A stretch of 64,000 nt of DNA. It comes from Erythrobacteraceae bacterium E2-1 Yellow Sea. Its GTDB lineage: Bacteria > Pseudomonadota > Alphaproteobacteria > Sphingomonadales > Sphingomonadaceae. Shown here in pieces: positions 54,387-64,000 of the stretch. The translations under genes were made by a program, and so were the position numbers. Every line of letters starts with the position of its first letter. Position 1 is the first letter of the stretch. The notes under the pieces were generated by a model, which saw only the letters and a program-made list of their open reading frames with translations, had not been told where the DNA came from and did no database searches. The DNA lies in contig JADCLP010000001.1 in the NCBI GenBank assembly GCA_014983025.1, forward strand, positions 558,001-622,000. The letters are read 5' to 3'.

Positions 54387-55775
54387 TTACCCTCGTTTCA
54401 CCTGGGCCAAATCGTTGCAGAAATTCTCGGTCCATTCCTGCACATTGTCATCGCGCACCGTACCGATCATCGCCTGATGACGCGCCTTGCGCTCTTCCAC
54501 TGACATATCCAGCGCGACACGGATGGCATGGCTCAAATCGTCCGGGCTGTGCGGATTGACCAGCACCGCATCTTCCAATTGCTGCGCCGCCCCTGCAAAA
54601 CGTGACAGGATCAGTACACCCGGATCATCCGGGTCTTGCGCCGCCACATATTCCTTTGCCACCAGATTCATCCCGTCACGCAAGGGAGTGACAAGGCCGA
54701 TCTTCGAACCGCGGAAAAAGCCATAAAGTTCAGCATGCGAATATCCCCGGTTCACATAACGGATCGGCACCAGATCCACTTCGCTGTGCGCCCCGTTGAT
54801 CTGCCCGGTCTTCTGTTCCAGCAGGCTGCGGATGTTCTGATAGCTTTCCACGTCTTCGCGACTGGGTGGCGCAATCTGGATATAGACCAGATCACGCACC
54901 CGTTCAGGATATTGGTCAAAGAAGCGCCCGATCCCATCAATCCGTTCGGGTAACCCCTTGGAATAATCCAGCCGATCCACACCGATCATGGCGGTACGAT
55001 TGCGGGTGGATGAAATCAGTCGCTGTTCGGCATTCTTGGCCACATCGCTGGCGCCCTGCGCTTGGAAATGGTCCCAATCGATACCGATGGGATATGCCTT
55101 GGCCAGTGTGCTGCGGCCTTCCAGTGTGATCCGTCCAGTCACTTCATCCACATCAGCGCCAAGTTCCTTGGCGCAATAATGCAGGAAGCTTTCCAGCCAT
55201 TCAGCGTTCTGGAAACCGACCAGATCATATTCCAGCATGGTGCGCACCAAGCGTTCATGAAACGGCAGGGAAACAAACAGGCGCGTTGGCGGCCAGGGGA
55301 TATGCAGGAAGAAACCGATACGGTTCTTGACCCCGCGGGCACGCAGACGTTCGCCCAGTGGCAACAAGTGATAATCATGCACCCAGACAAGATCGTCTGG
55401 CTCGATCAGCGGCCTTACGCATTCAGCAAAGCGTTCATTTACCCGCTCATACCCTTTGCCCGTTTCCCGTTCATATTCCGTCAGGTCCAGCCGATAATGG
55501 AACAGCGGCCACAGCGTGGAATTGGCATAGCCATTGTAATATTCATCAATGTCGCGGTGTGACAGGTCGATAGTGGCCGTCGTCACACCATCATTGTGCT
55601 GCAAATTGATATTGCCAGTGCGTTCTTCGCTTTCCTGCCCTGACCAACCGAACCAGATCCCCCCATGTTTCTTCAGTGCAGAATTGAGAGCACCAGCCAA
55701 CCCGCCCTGCGCCCCCGCAGCACCCCGCGCCTTTGGAACTGCTACGCGGTTTGAGATGACTACAAGGCGTTCTAT
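54387..55775 (-). CDS. otsA: Trehalose-6-phosphate synthase with apparent ATA start
   Basis: GT20 enzyme that joins UDP-glucose and glucose-6-phosphate to trehalose-6-phosphate. Motifs: [56 protein letters not shown]. The conserved N-terminus [17 protein letters not shown] is fully encoded upstream of the first standard codon (TTG 55700), but no ATG, GTG or TTG precedes it. The frame begins with ATA (55775) and follows an in-frame TGA; GGAG lies 9 nt before the ATA. The ATA overlaps the upstream GH15 stop (TAG) as ATAG. From ATA the protein has 462 residues, the usual size; from TTG it would lack the substrate-binding loop. Confidence 0.9.
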   Translation of the reverse strand: MERLVVISNRVAVPKARGAAGAQGGLAGALNSALKKHGGIWFGWSGQESEERTGNINLQHNDGVTTATIDLSHRDIDEYYNGYANSTLWPLFHYRLDLTEYERETGKGYERVNERFAECVRPLIEPDDLVWVHDYHLLPLGERLRARGVKNRIGFFLHIPWPPTRLFVSLPFHERLVRTMLEYDLVGFQNAEWLESFLHYCAKELGADVDEVTGRITLEGRSTLAKAYPIGIDWDHFQAQGASDVAKNAEQRLISSTRNRTAMIGVDRLDYSKGLPERIDGIGRFFDQYPERVRDLVYIQIAPPSREDVESYQNIRSLLEQKTGQINGAHSEVDLVPIRYVNRGYSHAELYGFFRGSKIGLVTPLRDGMNLVAKEYVAAQDPDDPGVLILSRFAGAAQQLEDAVLVNPHSPDDLSHAIRVALDMSVEERKARHQAMIGTVRDDNVQEWTENFCNDLAQVKRG

Positions 55776-57580
55776 CGGACTTCACTCCAGGCTTTTGATA
55801 ACAGGCCAGCGCAATTGATTACGCCAACAAGGGAATAGGTTTGTGGGAAATTCCCCCACAGCTCACCCGTTTCATAATCCAGGTCTTCGCTCAGAAGACC
55901 TGACCGGGTCATATGGCTTAGCATAGTTTCGAAAAGCACGCGTGCCTCTGCATTGCGGCCAGCCAGATAAAGCGCTTCAATCAGCCAGAATGTGCAGACG
56001 TTGAATGCCGTTTCGGGCGCGCCGAAATCATCTTCTGCAGCATAGCGCAGCATGAAATCACCCCGACGCAATTCCCGCTCCACCGCCGCAAATGTGGATT
56101 TGAACCGCTCATTATCGGGGGAAAGGAAACGCAGCTCCACCATTTGCAGCAGGCTGGCATCCAGATAATCGCTTTCAAAGCTGGCACCGTAATGGCCGCC
56201 CTCTTCACCATTTTCGACCCAGGCCGCTGTTTCGATCTTGTTGCGAATGGCATCGGCACGTTCGCGCCACAAATCGGCACGATCATGCTTGTCCAGAAAT
56301 TGGGCGACATTGGCCAAACGGTCGCAAGCAGCCCAGCTCATTACCGCGGAATAGGTGTGCACTTCCTGCCGTGTGCGGAATTCCCACAGTCCGGCATCGG
56401 GCTGATCGTGCATCTTCCAGGCCATTTCCCCGACCTGTTCAAGACTTTCGAAATCGCGATCATCAGCCATGCGCAGCAAACGCCGATCGATAAAACCCTG
56501 TACCGTTGGCAGCACGATCTGGCCGTAACAATCATGTTGAATTTGTTTATAGGCAGCATTGCCGCGCCTGACCGGGCCCATGCCGCGATATCCGGCCAGA
56601 TAGACTGCGGTTGTTTCATCCAGCTCGCTTTCGCCCATCACGGAATAGAGCGGCTGGATCATGCCCCCCTTGGCAGAGTCCACGATATTGCGCAGATAGC
56701 TGAGATATTTTTCCAGCACGTCCAGCGCGCCCAGCCGGTTCAACGCCTGCACGGTATAATAGGAATCGCGTATCCAGCAGTATCGGTAATCCCAATTGCG
56801 TTCCGAATGCGGAGCCTCGGGGATAGAAGTCGTCAGCGCAGCAACGATGGCACCGGTTTCTTCATGCTGGCATAGCTTCAGGGTGATCGCACAACGGATC
56901 ACCTCATCCTGCCATTCAAATGGCGTTGCCAATCCGCGCACCCATTGTTGCCAATATTTGCGCGTGGACTGTTCCATCCGCCGCACTTCCACACGCAAAT
57001 TCCCGGCGAAACTTTCATCCGGCCCCAGAAAGAAATGCGTATCCTGTTCGATCCTGAAAAAACGCTTTTCCAGAACATAGCCAACCGGCGCATCGGTGCT
57101 GAGCCGCAAAGCCTGTGATCCCACCAGATAGCGGATGTGATTGGTGCCATTGGTGGTTTCGGCCAGACTGGCACCATAAGCCTTCATCGGGTGCAGAACC
57201 ACGCGCACACGTGGATTACCAGCTATGGGCCGCACTATCCGCGCGTAGGCAATGGGGCGATACATACGCCCCTGCCCTTCATAGCGGGGGCAGAAGTCCA
57301 GAACTTCAAGCGCGCTGCCGTCTTCGGCCTCCAGTCGCGTCACCAGAATTGGCGTGTTGCGAATATATTGCTGGCTGGCACTGATCTGCCCCTCCAGCTC
57401 AATACGCCAAACGCCCACATCTTGCTGAGCATCATTGAGAAGCGAGCAGAACACTGGATCGCCATCGACCCGCGGAATACAGCCCCACACCAGCGCGCCT
57501 GTATCGTCAATCAATCCGCTGACCTGGCAATTACCGATGGGCCAAAGTTCCAGATTGGGCATCTTTTCGCTTTCCATCAT
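55772..57580 (-). CDS. Glycoside hydrolase family 15 protein (glucoamylase/trehalase-like)
   Basis: A 602-residue (alpha/alpha)6-barrel enzyme with an N-terminal beta-domain (LELWPIGNCQVSGLIDDTGA) and the catalytic barrel (SERNWDYRYCWIRDSYYTVQ, GLWEFRTRQEVHTYSAVMSW). Bacterial GH15 enzymes beside ots genes often act on trehalose or short glucans, but the substrate is open. ATG 57580 overlaps the otsB TGA (ATGA). It lies between otsB and otsA in one operon. Its TAG stop coincides with the odd otsA start: changing one base would extend it by four residues. Confidence 0.88.
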   Translation of the reverse strand: MMESEKMPNLELWPIGNCQVSGLIDDTGALVWGCIPRVDGDPVFCSLLNDAQQDVGVWRIELEGQISASQQYIRNTPILVTRLEAEDGSALEVLDFCPRYEGQGRMYRPIAYARIVRPIAGNPRVRVVLHPMKAYGASLAETTNGTNHIRYLVGSQALRLSTDAPVGYVLEKRFFRIEQDTHFFLGPDESFAGNLRVEVRRMEQSTRKYWQQWVRGLATPFEWQDEVIRCAITLKLCQHEETGAIVAALTTSIPEAPHSERNWDYRYCWIRDSYYTVQALNRLGALDVLEKYLSYLRNIVDSAKGGMIQPLYSVMGESELDETTAVYLAGYRGMGPVRRGNAAYKQIQHDCYGQIVLPTVQGFIDRRLLRMADDRDFESLEQVGEMAWKMHDQPDAGLWEFRTRQEVHTYSAVMSWAACDRLANVAQFLDKHDRADLWRERADAIRNKIETAAWVENGEEGGHYGASFESDYLDASLLQMVELRFLSPDNERFKSTFAAVERELRRGDFMLRYAAEDDFGAPETAFNVCTFWLIEALYLAGRNAEARVLFETMLSHMTRSGLLSEDLDYETGELWGNFPQTYSLVGVINCAGLLSKAWSEVR

Positions 57581-58320
57581 AAGCCCAGCCATTCTCTAAC
57601 AGAGGAAACACCGGGGAGAGAATATTGCGCCAGGCTGCCGGGCCGGTGGCCAACCAGCACGCTTGACCCGCCCAACGCATGGCAGGCGGCAAATCCATCT
57701 TCATCTGTCAGATCATCACCAATAAACCATGGTATTGCCCCGGCAAAAGGTTCCTGCGCCATAAAGGCATGAACGGCACTGCCCTTGTCAGCGCCGGGCT
57801 GCACCAGTTCAACCACGCATTTGCCAGTCTTAACAGTCAGCCCTTCTGAAGCTGCTATTTCACGAGCAAAGGTAAGAGCAGGTTCGGCGAGGCCCGGATT
57901 GCTGCGGAAGTGCAGCGCACCACCATGCGTCTTTACCTCATAATCAAGTCCGCAATCGGTAGCAAAGCCCTGCAACTGGGCAACAACAGCATCGGAAAGC
58001 CCCTTTGGCTCTGCCCCCAACCATCTGCCATCAGCCCATTGGCACGCGGCCCCGTGTGACCCGGCGCGGGCAATTTCGACCTTACCCAAATATCGTGCAA
58101 TATCCTCCAGCGATCGCCCGCTGACCAAAGCGGCGCGATTGCCAATCTTCTGGTCAAGGATTTCCAGCGCCCTGCCCAGATCCACAGGAACATCTATCGC
58201 ATCCGGTGCCGGCGCAATCTCAACCAGTGTCCCGTCAAAATCCAGGAACAGGGCAATGGCCCCGCCAGCAATAAGCGCGGCAAGTGGCGGCGGATTTGGC
58301 AGCGCGTCACTTTCAGCCAT
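57577..58320 (-). CDS. otsB: Trehalose-6-phosphate phosphatase
   Basis: HAD-superfamily phosphatase (247 residues) that removes the phosphate from trehalose-6-phosphate. The nucleophile Asp27 and Asp29 are in FLDFDGTLVEI, motif II is LVSGRS, the conserved lysine is in ADKGSAVHAF, and the metal-binding motif is GDDLTDEDGF. First gene of the otsB-GH15-otsA operon, ending in an ATGA overlap with GH15. Trehalose here probably serves as osmoprotectant and stress sugar. Confidence 0.95.
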   Translation of the reverse strand: MAESDALPNPPPLAALIAGGAIALFLDFDGTLVEIAPAPDAIDVPVDLGRALEILDQKIGNRAALVSGRSLEDIARYLGKVEIARAGSHGAACQWADGRWLGAEPKGLSDAVVAQLQGFATDCGLDYEVKTHGGALHFRSNPGLAEPALTFAREIAASEGLTVKTGKCVVELVQPGADKGSAVHAFMAQEPFAGAIPWFIGDDLTDEDGFAACHALGGSSVLVGHRPGSLAQYSLPGVSSVREWLGL

Positions 58321-58410
58321 GGATCAAGGCATAAAGACTATGTCGCGCAGGTCAAAGGATCATTTCGCACCTGCAGCATATTTTGCCACAGGCATATCGG
58401 CGCAAGGCGG

Positions 58411-59232
58411 CTATGCAATGGTCGCGCTGGCTTCCATAACCATGCGGCCATCAGCACCCAGAATGGCAAGGGTAATGCCCTTCTCATCAGGCCGGCCGCA
58501 CAGCAGCAGTGGTTCATTGGCAAAGGCAGGCGCCTTGCCGCGGAAGGCAAATGTCGCCAGCTGGTTTCGGCCCAGTTCACGGTCACACAGATCCAGCAAC
58601 AATGTTGCCATCAATGGGCCATGGACCACAAGGCCGGGATAGCCTTCCTCATTGCGCGCATAAGGCGCATCGTAATGGATGCGGTGGGTGTTGAAGGTAA
58701 GTGCGGAATAACGGAACAGCAGCGCGCTGGATGGGGCAATCGGACGCTGCCATTCCCATCCTTCGCCTCTGTCGGGCGCGGGTTCGGGAAAGGGTTTCGG
58801 TTCCGGCACGGGCTGGCTGACTTCCACCGCCTCTCGATAAACGACAGTCTGCTTTTCGCGCAGGGCAAGCGTGCCATCGGCTTCAATATCGTGCTGGATA
58901 TTGACGAACAGCAAGGGCCCGCTGCCACCCGACTTTTCAACCATGTCGATCATGCGCGATGTACGCTGAACGCGTGCCCCCACTGTGATGGGCGCGAAAA
59001 ACTCCACCGCGCTGGATGCCCACATCCGCCGTGGCTGTGCAATGGCAGGCAGGAAGGCGATCTTTTCAGGGTGCCCATCAAACCGCAAATCAGCGGTCGC
59101 CGTATCCGGCGTGGTTAGGCACCAGTGAATGCCCTGTGGAGCTTCCGCGTCAAACACATCGCGGTCCAGCGTCGCGGCAAAGCGTTCTGCCAGTGCCGGG
59201 GTCAGCTTATCTTCACGCACTTCGATGCTCAT
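58411..59232 (-). CDS. FAS1-like dehydratase / MaoC-type acyl-CoA hydratase
   Basis: A 273-residue double-hotdog protein. The C-terminal half carries the hydratase segment FRYSALTFNTHRIHYDAPYA with the catalytic Asp/His set typical of mesaconyl-C4-CoA/itaconyl-CoA hydratases and of fungal-type 3-hydroxyacyl thioester dehydratases; HGPLMATLLLDL follows. The N-terminal half is degenerate. It lies 89 bp after the methylcrotonyl-CoA carboxylase alpha gene on the same strand, so a role in the leucine/isovalerate route is likely, possibly replacing a crotonase-type hydratase, though the reaction is inferred. Confidence 0.83.
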   Translation of the reverse strand: MSIEVREDKLTPALAERFAATLDRDVFDAEAPQGIHWCLTTPDTATADLRFDGHPEKIAFLPAIAQPRRMWASSAVEFFAPITVGARVQRTSRMIDMVEKSGGSGPLLFVNIQHDIEADGTLALREKQTVVYREAVEVSQPVPEPKPFPEPAPDRGEGWEWQRPIAPSSALLFRYSALTFNTHRIHYDAPYARNEEGYPGLVVHGPLMATLLLDLCDRELGRNQLATFAFRGKAPAFANEPLLLCGRPDEKGITLAILGADGRMVMEASATIA

Positions 59233-59321
59233 TACGGGGTCTTTCTCTCAACCGGGGACGCGCCACCGATTGCAGGATGAATGCGTCCCCGCAAGGGCAA
59301 GATGAGAGAAATGGTAGGCGG

Positions 59322-61256
59322 TTATTCCTCGTTCGCGCTTTTGACGGTGGCCAGCAAAGCCTCCACCTGCACCTGATCACCGGCTTTGACCGACAGCCCC
59401 TCCACCACGCCATCAAACGGCGCAGTCAGCGCATGTTCCATCTTCATCGCTTCGAGCACCATCAACCGCTGGCCTGCGGTGACGGCGTCACCGTCGGCGA
59501 CATCGACCGCGATAACCTTGCCCGGCATAGGGGCAATAATGTCGCCATCATGCGCGTGGTGATGGCCAGTGCCGCGTTCCATTCGATCAAATGGCAAAGC
59601 GCGTCCTGCAGAAAAGATTACGATACGCTCATCTTCTACCAGCGCGGAAAACGCTTCAGCGCTGTCGCCCTGGCCTGCAATAACCACGGGGCTACCGAAA
59701 TCGTTCGCGATCAAGTGTGCCGTGCCATCGTCAACAATGGTCCGCGTTTCGCCCCGAAAACTTAGCGTTGCGTGCATTGTAGCAGGTGCGTTGAGCCTGA
59801 AGCCCTGAGGCAGATATTCGGATTCGGGCGACCGGTCAGCTAGCACGAATTGCGAAGCCGCTGCCCATTCGAGTTCGCCTGGAATATCCTCAACAATCAA
59901 TTGATCTTCAAGGCGGGCGATAAAGCCAGTGTCGAGCTTCACATTACGAAATTCGGTATGGTCGGCTGTGCGACGCAAGAAGGCGGCATTGGTCTTGATC
60001 GGCCAGACCTGCAGTGCATCTAGTGCGTCGATAAGGCCATCGATAGCACCGCTGCGATCATCACCATGAGCAATGACCTTAGCAATCATCGGATCATAGA
60101 ATGGCGAAACTTCTGCTCCCTGCTGCACCCCGGTATCGATGCGATAGGCAAGGCCGAAGTTCAGCTTTTCCAACCGCCCCGTACTCGGCAAAAACCCCTT
60201 CGCCGGATCCTCTGCATAAAGCCGCGCTTCCATCGCCCAGCCGTCGATGCTCAGCTCCTCCTGCCTCAGCGGGATCGGCTCACCGCTCGCAACACGCAGC
60301 TGCCATTCGACCAGATCGACCCCGGTGATTTCCTCGGTCACCGGGTGTTCGACCTGAAGCCGGGTGTTCATCTCCATGAAGAAGATGCGGTCCGCGCGCA
60401 GGCCCTCGCTGGCATCGGCGATAAATTCGATCGTGCCCGCGCCTTCATAATCGACCGCCTTGGCGGCGCGCACAGCGGCGGCGCAGATCGCCTCGCGCGT
60501 TTCTTCGTCCATGCCGGGGGCGGGCGCTTCTTCGATCACCTTCTGGTGGCGGCGCTGGAGCGAGCAATCGCGTTCGAACAGGTGGACGACGTTGCCGTGG
60601 CTGTCGCCGAAGACCTGCACTTCAATGTGGCGGGGCGAAGTGATCCACTTTTCCAGCAGCACTTCATCATTGCCGAAGCTCGCCTTGGCCTCGCGCCGAC
60701 AGCTTTCGAGATCGGCTTCGAAGTTCTCCGGCGCGTCTACCTTGCGCATCCCCTTGCCGCCACCGCCCGCCACCGCCTTGATCAGCACGGGATAACCGAT
60801 GGCATCAGCCTCTTTTGTCAGGCGTTCAACCGACTGATCCGGCCCCAGGTAGCCCGGCGTCACCGGCACACCTGCGGCGATCATCCGTTCCTTGGCCGCA
60901 TCTTTCAGCCCCATAGCCTCAATACTGGCGGGCTTCGGCCCGACCCAGATCAGGCCCGCATCGATCACGGCCTGCGCAAAACCGGCATTTTCTGACAGGA
61001 AACCATAGCCGGGGTGGATCGCCTCGGCCCCGGTCGCCTTGGCGGCGGCGATGATCTTCTCACCGACCAGATAGGATTCAGCAGCGGGCGACGGACCGAT
61101 ATGCACCGCCTCATCGGCGCTGCGCACATGCAGCGCCTTGGCATCGGCATCCGAATAGACCGCGACCGTGGCGATCCCCATGGCCCGCGCGGTGCGCATG
61201 ATCCGACAGGCAATTTCGCCACGATTGGCAATAAGAAGTTTCTGAATCATGGCCAT
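59322..61256 (-). CDS. liuD: Methylcrotonyl-CoA carboxylase, alpha (biotin) subunit
   Basis: Biotin carboxylase plus biotinyl subunit of 644 residues (MIQKLLIANRGEIACRIMRT, KAVAGGGGKGMR, MNTRLQVEHPVTEEITG), biotinylated at Lys605 in LEAMKMEH. It carboxylates 3-methylcrotonyl-CoA in leucine degradation together with the beta subunit. Start options lie within 9 nt: GTG 61259 (GTGA overlap), ATG 61256 (TGATG) or ATG 61250. I give 61256, which has AGGA upstream. The partner is assigned from the operon with isovaleryl-CoA dehydrogenase. Confidence 0.92.
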   Translation of the reverse strand: MAMIQKLLIANRGEIACRIMRTARAMGIATVAVYSDADAKALHVRSADEAVHIGPSPAAESYLVGEKIIAAAKATGAEAIHPGYGFLSENAGFAQAVIDAGLIWVGPKPASIEAMGLKDAAKERMIAAGVPVTPGYLGPDQSVERLTKEADAIGYPVLIKAVAGGGGKGMRKVDAPENFEADLESCRREAKASFGNDEVLLEKWITSPRHIEVQVFGDSHGNVVHLFERDCSLQRRHQKVIEEAPAPGMDEETREAICAAAVRAAKAVDYEGAGTIEFIADASEGLRADRIFFMEMNTRLQVEHPVTEEITGVDLVEWQLRVASGEPIPLRQEELSIDGWAMEARLYAEDPAKGFLPSTGRLEKLNFGLAYRIDTGVQQGAEVSPFYDPMIAKVIAHGDDRSGAIDGLIDALDALQVWPIKTNAAFLRRTADHTEFRNVKLDTGFIARLEDQLIVEDIPGELEWAAASQFVLADRSPESEYLPQGFRLNAPATMHATLSFRGETRTIVDDGTAHLIANDFGSPVVIAGQGDSAEAFSALVEDERIVIFSAGRALPFDRMERGTGHHHAHDGDIIAPMPGKVIAVDVADGDAVTAGQRLMVLEAMKMEHALTAPFDGVVEGLSVKAGDQVQVEALLATVKSANEE

Positions 61257-62905
61257 CACATCCTGAACACGCCAAATGCGGGATGTTCGGCAATCGGAGC
61301 CTCCAGCGTCGCCGCGAAGGCAAGCCCCAGCACATCGCGGGTCTGCGCGGGGTCAATCACGCCATCGTCCCACATGCGCGCGGTGGCGTAATAGGGATTG
61401 CCCTCATCCTCATATTTCTGGCGGATCGGGGCCTTGAAGGTCTCAGCCTCTTCATCGGACCATTTATCGGCATCGCGATGTACGGTGGCGAGCACCGATG
61501 CGGCCTGCTCCCCGCCCATGACCGAAATACGCGCATTGGGCCAGGTGAACAGGAAGCGCGGGGAATAGGCGCGCCCGCACATACCGTAATTGCCCGCGCC
61601 GAAGCTGCCGCCGATCACCACGGTGATCTTGGGCACAGAGGCGGTGGCAACCGCAGTCACCAGCTTGGCGCCGTGTTTGGCAATGCCTTCTGCCTCATAT
61701 TTCCCGCCGACCATGAAGCCGCTGATATTCTGCAGGAACAGCAGCGGGATGCGGCGCTGGCAGGCCAGCTCAATGAAATGCGCGCCCTTTTGCGCGCTTT
61801 CAGAAAACAGCACGCCATTATTGGCAAGGATCGCCACCGGCATGCCCCAGATATGGGCAAATCCGCACACCAGCGTGCTGCCATAATGCTGTTTGAATTC
61901 GTGAAATTCGCTGCCATCGACCAGCCGCGCAATCACCTCATGCACATCATATGGTGCGCGCACATCATCGGGGATCAGCGCATAGAGATCATCCGCATCG
62001 AATTTGGGCGAGCGCGGGTCTTTCATCCCGTTCGTGTCGAGCGAAGTCGAGACACAACCAAGCCCACGGTTCTCGACTGCGCTCGAACCGAACGGCGAGG
62101 AGAGGTGCGAAACGATATCGCGCACAATGGTCAGCGCGTGTTCGTCATTCTCTGCCAGATGGTCAACCACGCCGGACTTCTTGGCATGGAGATCGCCACC
62201 ACCCAGATCCTCCGCCGTAATCTCCTCGCCCGTCGCGGCCTTCACCAGCGGCGGCCCGGCAAGGAAGATGGTGCCCTGTTCGCGCACAATCACGGTCTCG
62301 TCGCTCATCGCGGGAACATAGGCCCCGCCCGCAGTGCAAGAACCCATCACGCAGGCGATTTGCGGGATACCGCGCGCGCTCATATTGGCTTGATTGTAGA
62401 AGATGCGCCCGAAATGGTCGCGATCAGGAAACACCTCTGCCTGATAGGGCAGGTTCGCGCCTCCACTATCGACCAGATAGATGCAGGGCAGGCGGTTTTC
62501 CTGCGCGATTTCCTGCGCGCGGAGGTGCTTCTTCACCGTCATCGGATAGTATGACCCACCCTTCACCGTTGGATCATTGGCGGCGATCATCACCTGCCTG
62601 CCAGAGACGCGCCCGATCCCGGCGATCATGCTCGCGCCGTTGACGTCGCCTTCATACATACCGTTTGCGGCAAGCTGGCCGATTTCCAGAAAAGGCGAAC
62701 CCGGATCGAGCAGGCGTTCCACCCGGTCACGCGGCAGTAGTTTACCACGTGCGACATGTCGTTCGCGGTGGCGCTCCGCCCCGCCCAGCGCAGCCTGCGC
62801 CACATGTGCGCGCAGATCGTCAGCCAGCGCCTTGTTATGGGCATAGCGCGCCTTTGCCTCCGGGCTTTCGCGGTCGAGCTTGCTGGTGAGCGTGGGGGCC
62901 GACAT
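61256..62905 (-). CDS. liuB: Methylcrotonyl-CoA carboxylase, beta subunit, with an in-frame repeat insertion
   Basis: Carboxyltransferase of 549 residues with the family sequence [40 protein letters not shown], and later [20 protein letters not shown] and [20 protein letters not shown]. It is slightly longer than usual (about 535) because residues about 271-293 are encoded by a palindromic repeat (62028-62095) in a loop before [17 protein letters not shown]. The frame is kept, so it may still be functional. ATG 62905 overlaps the dehydrogenase stop (TGATG). Confidence 0.92.
   Translation of the reverse strand: MSAPTLTSKLDRESPEAKARYAHNKALADDLRAHVAQAALGGAERHRERHVARGKLLPRDRVERLLDPGSPFLEIGQLAANGMYEGDVNGASMIAGIGRVSGRQVMIAANDPTVKGGSYYPMTVKKHLRAQEIAQENRLPCIYLVDSGGANLPYQAEVFPDRDHFGRIFYNQANMSARGIPQIACVMGSCTAGGAYVPAMSDETVIVREQGTIFLAGPPLVKAATGEEITAEDLGGGDLHAKKSGVVDHLAENDEHALTIVRDIVSHLSSPFGSSAVENRGLGCVSTSLDTNGMKDPRSPKFDADDLYALIPDDVRAPYDVHEVIARLVDGSEFHEFKQHYGSTLVCGFAHIWGMPVAILANNGVLFSESAQKGAHFIELACQRRIPLLFLQNISGFMVGGKYEAEGIAKHGAKLVTAVATASVPKITVVIGGSFGAGNYGMCGRAYSPRFLFTWPNARISVMGGEQAASVLATVHRDADKWSDEEAETFKAPIRQKYEDEGNPYYATARMWDDGVIDPAQTRDVLGLAFAATLEAPIAEHPAFGVFRM
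62028..62095. repeat. Palindromic REP-like element inside liuB
   Basis: Arm 1 (62028-62052, starting CCGTTCGTGTCGAGCGAAGT) and arm 2 (62071-62095, ending CTCGAACCGAACGG) are inverted copies over 25 bp with three mismatches, around an 18-bp centre. Each arm contains its own TCGA...TCGA symmetry. I associate this kind of TCGAGCGAAGTCGAGA element with intergenic regions of sphingomonad genomes; here it is within a coding frame. I saw no second copy in the window. Confidence 0.75.
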
Positions 62906-64000
62906 CAGCCTGCTGCCCCGATCAATTCACGCCCGATCAGCATGCGGCGGATTTCATTCGTCCCCGCGCCAATATCCAGCAGCTTGGCATCGCGCAGATA
63001 GCGTTCAACCGGCCAATCCTTGGTATAGCCTGCCCCGCCCAGTGCCTGCACCGCCTCAGCCGCGACCTTGAAGGCATTTTCCGATGCCAGCAGGATGCAG
63101 CCCGCCGCGTCAAAGCGCGTCGTCTGCCCCGCGTCACACGCCTTGGCCACGGCATAGGTATAGGCGCGCGCCGATTGCAGCGCGACATACATATCCGCCA
63201 CCTTGGCCTGCATCAGTTGAAAGGCGCCGATGGGTTTGCCGAACTGCTTACGTTCACGCATATAAGGTATCACCACATCCAGGCATGCCTGCATGATGCC
63301 CAATTGCAATCCGGCCAGCACCACACGTTCATAATCAAGGCCAGACATCAACACACCGACACCGCCGTTAAGCGGCCCCATCACGCGATCTTCCGGCACA
63401 AAGCAATCGTTGAACACCAGTTCTGCCGTGGGGCTGCCGCGCATCCCCATCTTGTCAATCTTCTGGCCGATGGAAAAACCTTCATCGTTTTTTTCAATAA
63501 GGAAGGCAGTGATGCCGCGAGATCCGGCAGCACCATCTGTCTTAGCATAGACCACCAGCACATCTGCATAGGTGGCATTCGTGATCCAGAATTTGGTGCC
63601 ATTGAGAACATAGCCGCCCGGCGCGGGGTCCGCCTTCAGCTTCATGCTGACCACGTCCGACCCGGCGCTGGCTTCAGACATGGCGAGCGAGCCGACGTGT
63701 TCCCCGCTGATCAATTTGGGCAGATATTGCGCTTTCTGATCATCATTGCCCCAACGGCGGATCTGGTTGACACAAAGGTTGGAATGCGCGCCATAGGAAA
63801 GCCCAACACTGGCGCTGGCGCGGCTCACCTCTTCCACCGCAATAACATGTTCCAGATAGCCCAAGCCAAGGCCACCATCCGCCTCATCAACGGTAATGCC
63901 GTGCAAGCCAAGTTCGCCCATCATCGGCCACAATTCTTGCGGAAACCAATCCTCGCGGTCAGCCTTTTCTGCCAAAGGCTGGATCTGTTCATCGGCAAAT
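62905..64000 (-). CDS. liuA: Isovaleryl-CoA dehydrogenase, 3' part (5' end beyond window)
   Basis: FAD acyl-CoA dehydrogenase that oxidises isovaleryl-CoA to 3-methylcrotonyl-CoA, step three of leucine breakdown. About 365 residues are visible and the frame remains open to the right edge, so the start lies outside. The family parts are [39 protein letters not shown], the catalytic-glutamate segment [12 protein letters not shown], and the C-terminal [20 protein letters not shown]. Its TGA overlaps the liuB ATG. Assignment as isovaleryl rather than another acyl-CoA type follows from the adjoining methylcrotonyl-CoA carboxylase genes. Confidence 0.93.
   Translation of the reverse strand, partial: FADEQIQPLAEKADREDWFPQELWPMMGELGLHGITVDEADGGLGLGYLEHVIAVEEVSRASASVGLSYGAHSNLCVNQIRRWGNDDQKAQYLPKLISGEHVGSLAMSEASAGSDVVSMKLKADPAPGGYVLNGTKFWITNATYADVLVVYAKTDGAAGSRGITAFLIEKNDEGFSIGQKIDKMGMRGSPTAELVFNDCFVPEDRVMGPLNGGVGVLMSGLDYERVVLAGLQLGIMQACLDVVIPYMRERKQFGKPIGAFQLMQAKVADMYVALQSARAYTYAVAKACDAGQTTRFDAAGCILLASENAFKVAAEAVQALGGAGYTKDWPVERYLRDAKLLDIGAGTNEIRRMLIGRELIGAAG

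Noticed and set aside
61283-62554. 423-codon open frame on the plus strand opposite liuB
   Set aside because: Antisense to a clear carboxyltransferase gene; the translation has no domain and is rich in His and Arg, as expected for a shadow.

Overview
The window is a gene-dense, moderately GC-rich piece of an alphaproteobacterial chromosome, most likely Sphingomonadales near Erythrobacteraceae. Pointers are the glycine-C4 route enzyme 5-aminolevulinate synthase, Flp-type pilins, a ScfR/PccR-type propionyl-CoA regulator, the lepB-rnc-era order, and a TCGAGCGAAGTCGAGA-type palindromic repeat that I associate with sphingomonad genomes. Nothing looks like a prophage, integrative element, IS or CRISPR array. 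One AT-rich gene is a probable foreign insertion.

Layout. 1-6.4 kb: 5' part of ahcY with an upstream operator-like palindrome, a secreted small protein, a peroxiredoxin, folE, tRNA-Arg(ACG), mutT, two orphan Flp pilins, an M48 lipoprotein protease and accA. 6.4-13 kb: xerD with two exported or membrane proteins of unknown role, aroK-aroB, a lipoprotein and a POT peptide transporter. 13-26 kb: a nine-gene minus-strand operon for propionyl-CoA use (pccB, thiolase, methylmalonyl-CoA epimerase, enoyl-CoA hydratase, methylmalonyl-CoA mutase, bioB, DUF3445, O-acetylhomoserine sulfhydrylase, pccA), divergent from its probable regulator with TTGCAAAG repeats between them. 26-33.7 kb: glutathione reductase, a secreted VOC protein, an RhlE-type helicase, two small proteins, infA, a tautomerase, a winged-helix/TPR regulator and the AT-rich gene. 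33.7-45.5 kb: core genes pgi, lepB-rnc-era, a CheY-like protein, topA, dprA, plsY, murI, hemA.

45.6-47 kb: a small-protein cluster with a cold-shock-like protein and a two-unit DUF2061 membrane protein. 47.3-51.1 kb: a polyamine set (carboxyspermidine dehydrogenase and decarboxylase, then ornithine-type decarboxylase), consistent with spermidine made from putrescine and aspartate semialdehyde. 51.4-54.3 kb: a PLP ammonia-lyase, two MAPEG proteins, trxB. 54.4-58.3 kb: trehalose operon otsB - GH15 - otsA. 58.4-64 kb: leucine/isovalerate degradation (isovaleryl-CoA dehydrogenase, methylcrotonyl-CoA carboxylase beta and alpha, a FAS1-like dehydratase).

The metabolic clusters connect. Branched-chain amino acid breakdown yields acetyl-CoA and propionyl-CoA, the 13-24 kb operon converts propionyl-CoA to succinyl-CoA, and bioB in that operon can supply biotin for its carboxylase.

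The observations most worth a second look are: otsA and murI, whose conserved N-termini have no ATG, GTG or TTG start (otsA appears to start at ATA, where a single base change would explain both the lost ATG and the end of the upstream gene); a 26-bp strictly alternating pyrimidine-purine tract just upstream of topA; a long palindromic repeat sitting in frame inside the methylcrotonyl-CoA carboxylase beta gene; and the AT-rich gene at 32.8-33.7 kb.
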